Shown: positions 14,084 through 14,562 of the stretch, piece after piece
Layout of the letters: each line of letters opens with the position of its first letter
How positions within the stretch are numbered: the first letter of the stretch is position 1
Assembly (NCBI GenBank): GCA_002347475.1
Contig: DDXI01000124.1
Location: 1 to 14,562, forward strand
Origin: Peptococcaceae bacterium UBA2264
GTDB lineage: Bacteria > Bacillota > Desulfitobacteriia > Desulfitobacteriales > Desulfitobacteriaceae
DNA: 14,562 nt
Direction: 5' to 3'
Made by a program: the position numbers and the translations under genes
Notes under the pieces: generated by a model
The model's database searches: none
What the model was told of the DNA's origin: nothing
The model's input: only the letters and a program-made list of their open reading frames with translations

Positions 14084-14562
14084 TTACTCCTTAATTTTTG
14101 TTAACCCTCCAAACCGCCTGTCCCGTTGCTGATAAGCTCTGATAGCCTGATGTAATATTGTCCGGTCAAAATCCGGCCAGTAATCTTCAACCACAACTAT
14201 CTCCGTATAGGCAATCTGCCATAACAGGAAGTTGCTTAATCTCATTTCTCCCGAAGTTCGAATCAGCAAATCCGGGTCAGGCAAACCTGCGGTAGACAGG
14301 GCCTTGCTCACAAACTCCTCGTTAATGTCTTGAGGAGTAATATTTTTATTCAATACTTCGGCGCAAAGTTTACGCACCGCCTCAACAATATCTGACCTTC
14401 CTCCGTAATTCAAGGCTATGTTAAATATCAGTCCCTTATTGGCCTTTGTCAGTTCAAAGGCTCTCTGCAGTTCCTGCTGAGCAGCCATAGGCAATCTTTG
14501 AATACCCCCTATAGTACGAATTACAATATCGTTTTTATGGAGTTCATTCATTTCCTTCCTTA
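14084..14562 (-). CDS. uppS: Isoprenyl transferase / undecaprenyl diphosphate synthase, C-terminal part
   Basis: This is the 3' end of uppS, 158 codons plus stop; the frame stays open to the window edge. UppS is the cis-prenyltransferase that adds isopentenyl units to farnesyl diphosphate to make the C55 lipid carrier for cell wall synthesis. Visible family motifs are NIALNYGGRSDIVEA, DPDLLIRTSGEMRLSNFLLW and the closing YWPDF and QQRDRRFGG. The ATG at 14549-14551 follows AAGGAAGGAA and imitates a start. However, the residues around it (NDIVIRTIGG) align with the internal VRIIGD region of relatives, so roughly 90-100 N-terminal residues, including the catalytic Asp region, lie outside the window. 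Truncation is by the window and not by mutation. Confidence 0.95.
   Translation of the reverse strand, partial: RKEMNELHKNDIVIRTIGGIQRLPMAAQQELQRAFELTKANKGLIFNIALNYGGRSDIVEAVRKLCAEVLNKNITPQDINEEFVSKALSTAGLPDPDLLIRTSGEMRLSNFLLWQIAYTEIVVVEDYWPDFDRTILHQAIRAYQQRDRRFGGLTKIKE

Noticed and set aside
14549..14551. ATG after AAGGAAGGAA as a real start of a short uppS
   Set aside because: The frame is open upstream to the window edge, and the sequence around it aligns with the middle of UppS. The good-looking ribosome binding site is a coincidence of Arg, Lys and Glu codons.

Overview
The window is a chromosomal housekeeping region of a low-to-mid GC Gram-positive bacterium. A PolC-type DNA polymerase, an RseP/RasP-type site-2 protease and the MEP isoprenoid pathway next to proS and polC all point to Bacillota. 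The gene order and the NusA and PolC sequences suggest Clostridia of the Peptococcaceae/Desulfitobacteriaceae type, which is an inference and not a match to a named genome. Every supported gene lies on the minus strand, so transcription runs from high to low coordinates. Coding density is very high and no stretch of 300 bases lacks a gene. I see no tRNA, rRNA, CRISPR array, insertion sequence or prophage.

First cluster in transcription order (14562 down to 3075): uppS (3' part only), cdsA, an AI-2E/PerM-family membrane protein, dxr, rseP, ispG, proS, polC. It joins membrane and cell-wall lipid supply (UppS, CdsA), two MEP-pathway enzymes (Dxr, IspG), an intramembrane protease, prolyl-tRNA synthetase and the replicative polymerase. 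Spacing is short, with several genes 5 to 16 bases apart, so a long operon or overlapping transcription units are likely. The order resembles the classical Bacillota uppS-cdsA-dxr-rasP-proS-polC block, with ispG and the AI-2E-family gene added.

Second cluster (3074 down to 1): a well-formed promoter directly after the polC stop codon, a perfect 10-bp hairpin in the predicted leader, then rimP, nusA, ylxR, ylxQ and the 5' end of infB. This is the conserved transcription/translation operon: ribosome maturation, transcription elongation and termination, RNA-binding accessory proteins and initiation factor 2.

The genes are ordinary in identity, and the interest is in how they depart from the family pattern. 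(1) PolC has 1243 residues and lacks the DnaQ-like 3'-5' exonuclease domain normally inserted in its PHP domain. The PHP domain itself keeps what looks like a full set of nine metal ligands. (2) NusA carries a roughly 138-residue acidic, tyrosine-rich, repetitive C-terminal tail. (3) The nusA operon leader combines an extended -10 promoter with a terminator-like hairpin, an arrangement that would suit attenuation. (4) A 7-bp tandem repeat array lies just upstream of the rseP ribosome binding site. (5) Four consecutive genes, cdsA to rseP, appear to start with TTG. I found no clearly new multi-gene system.
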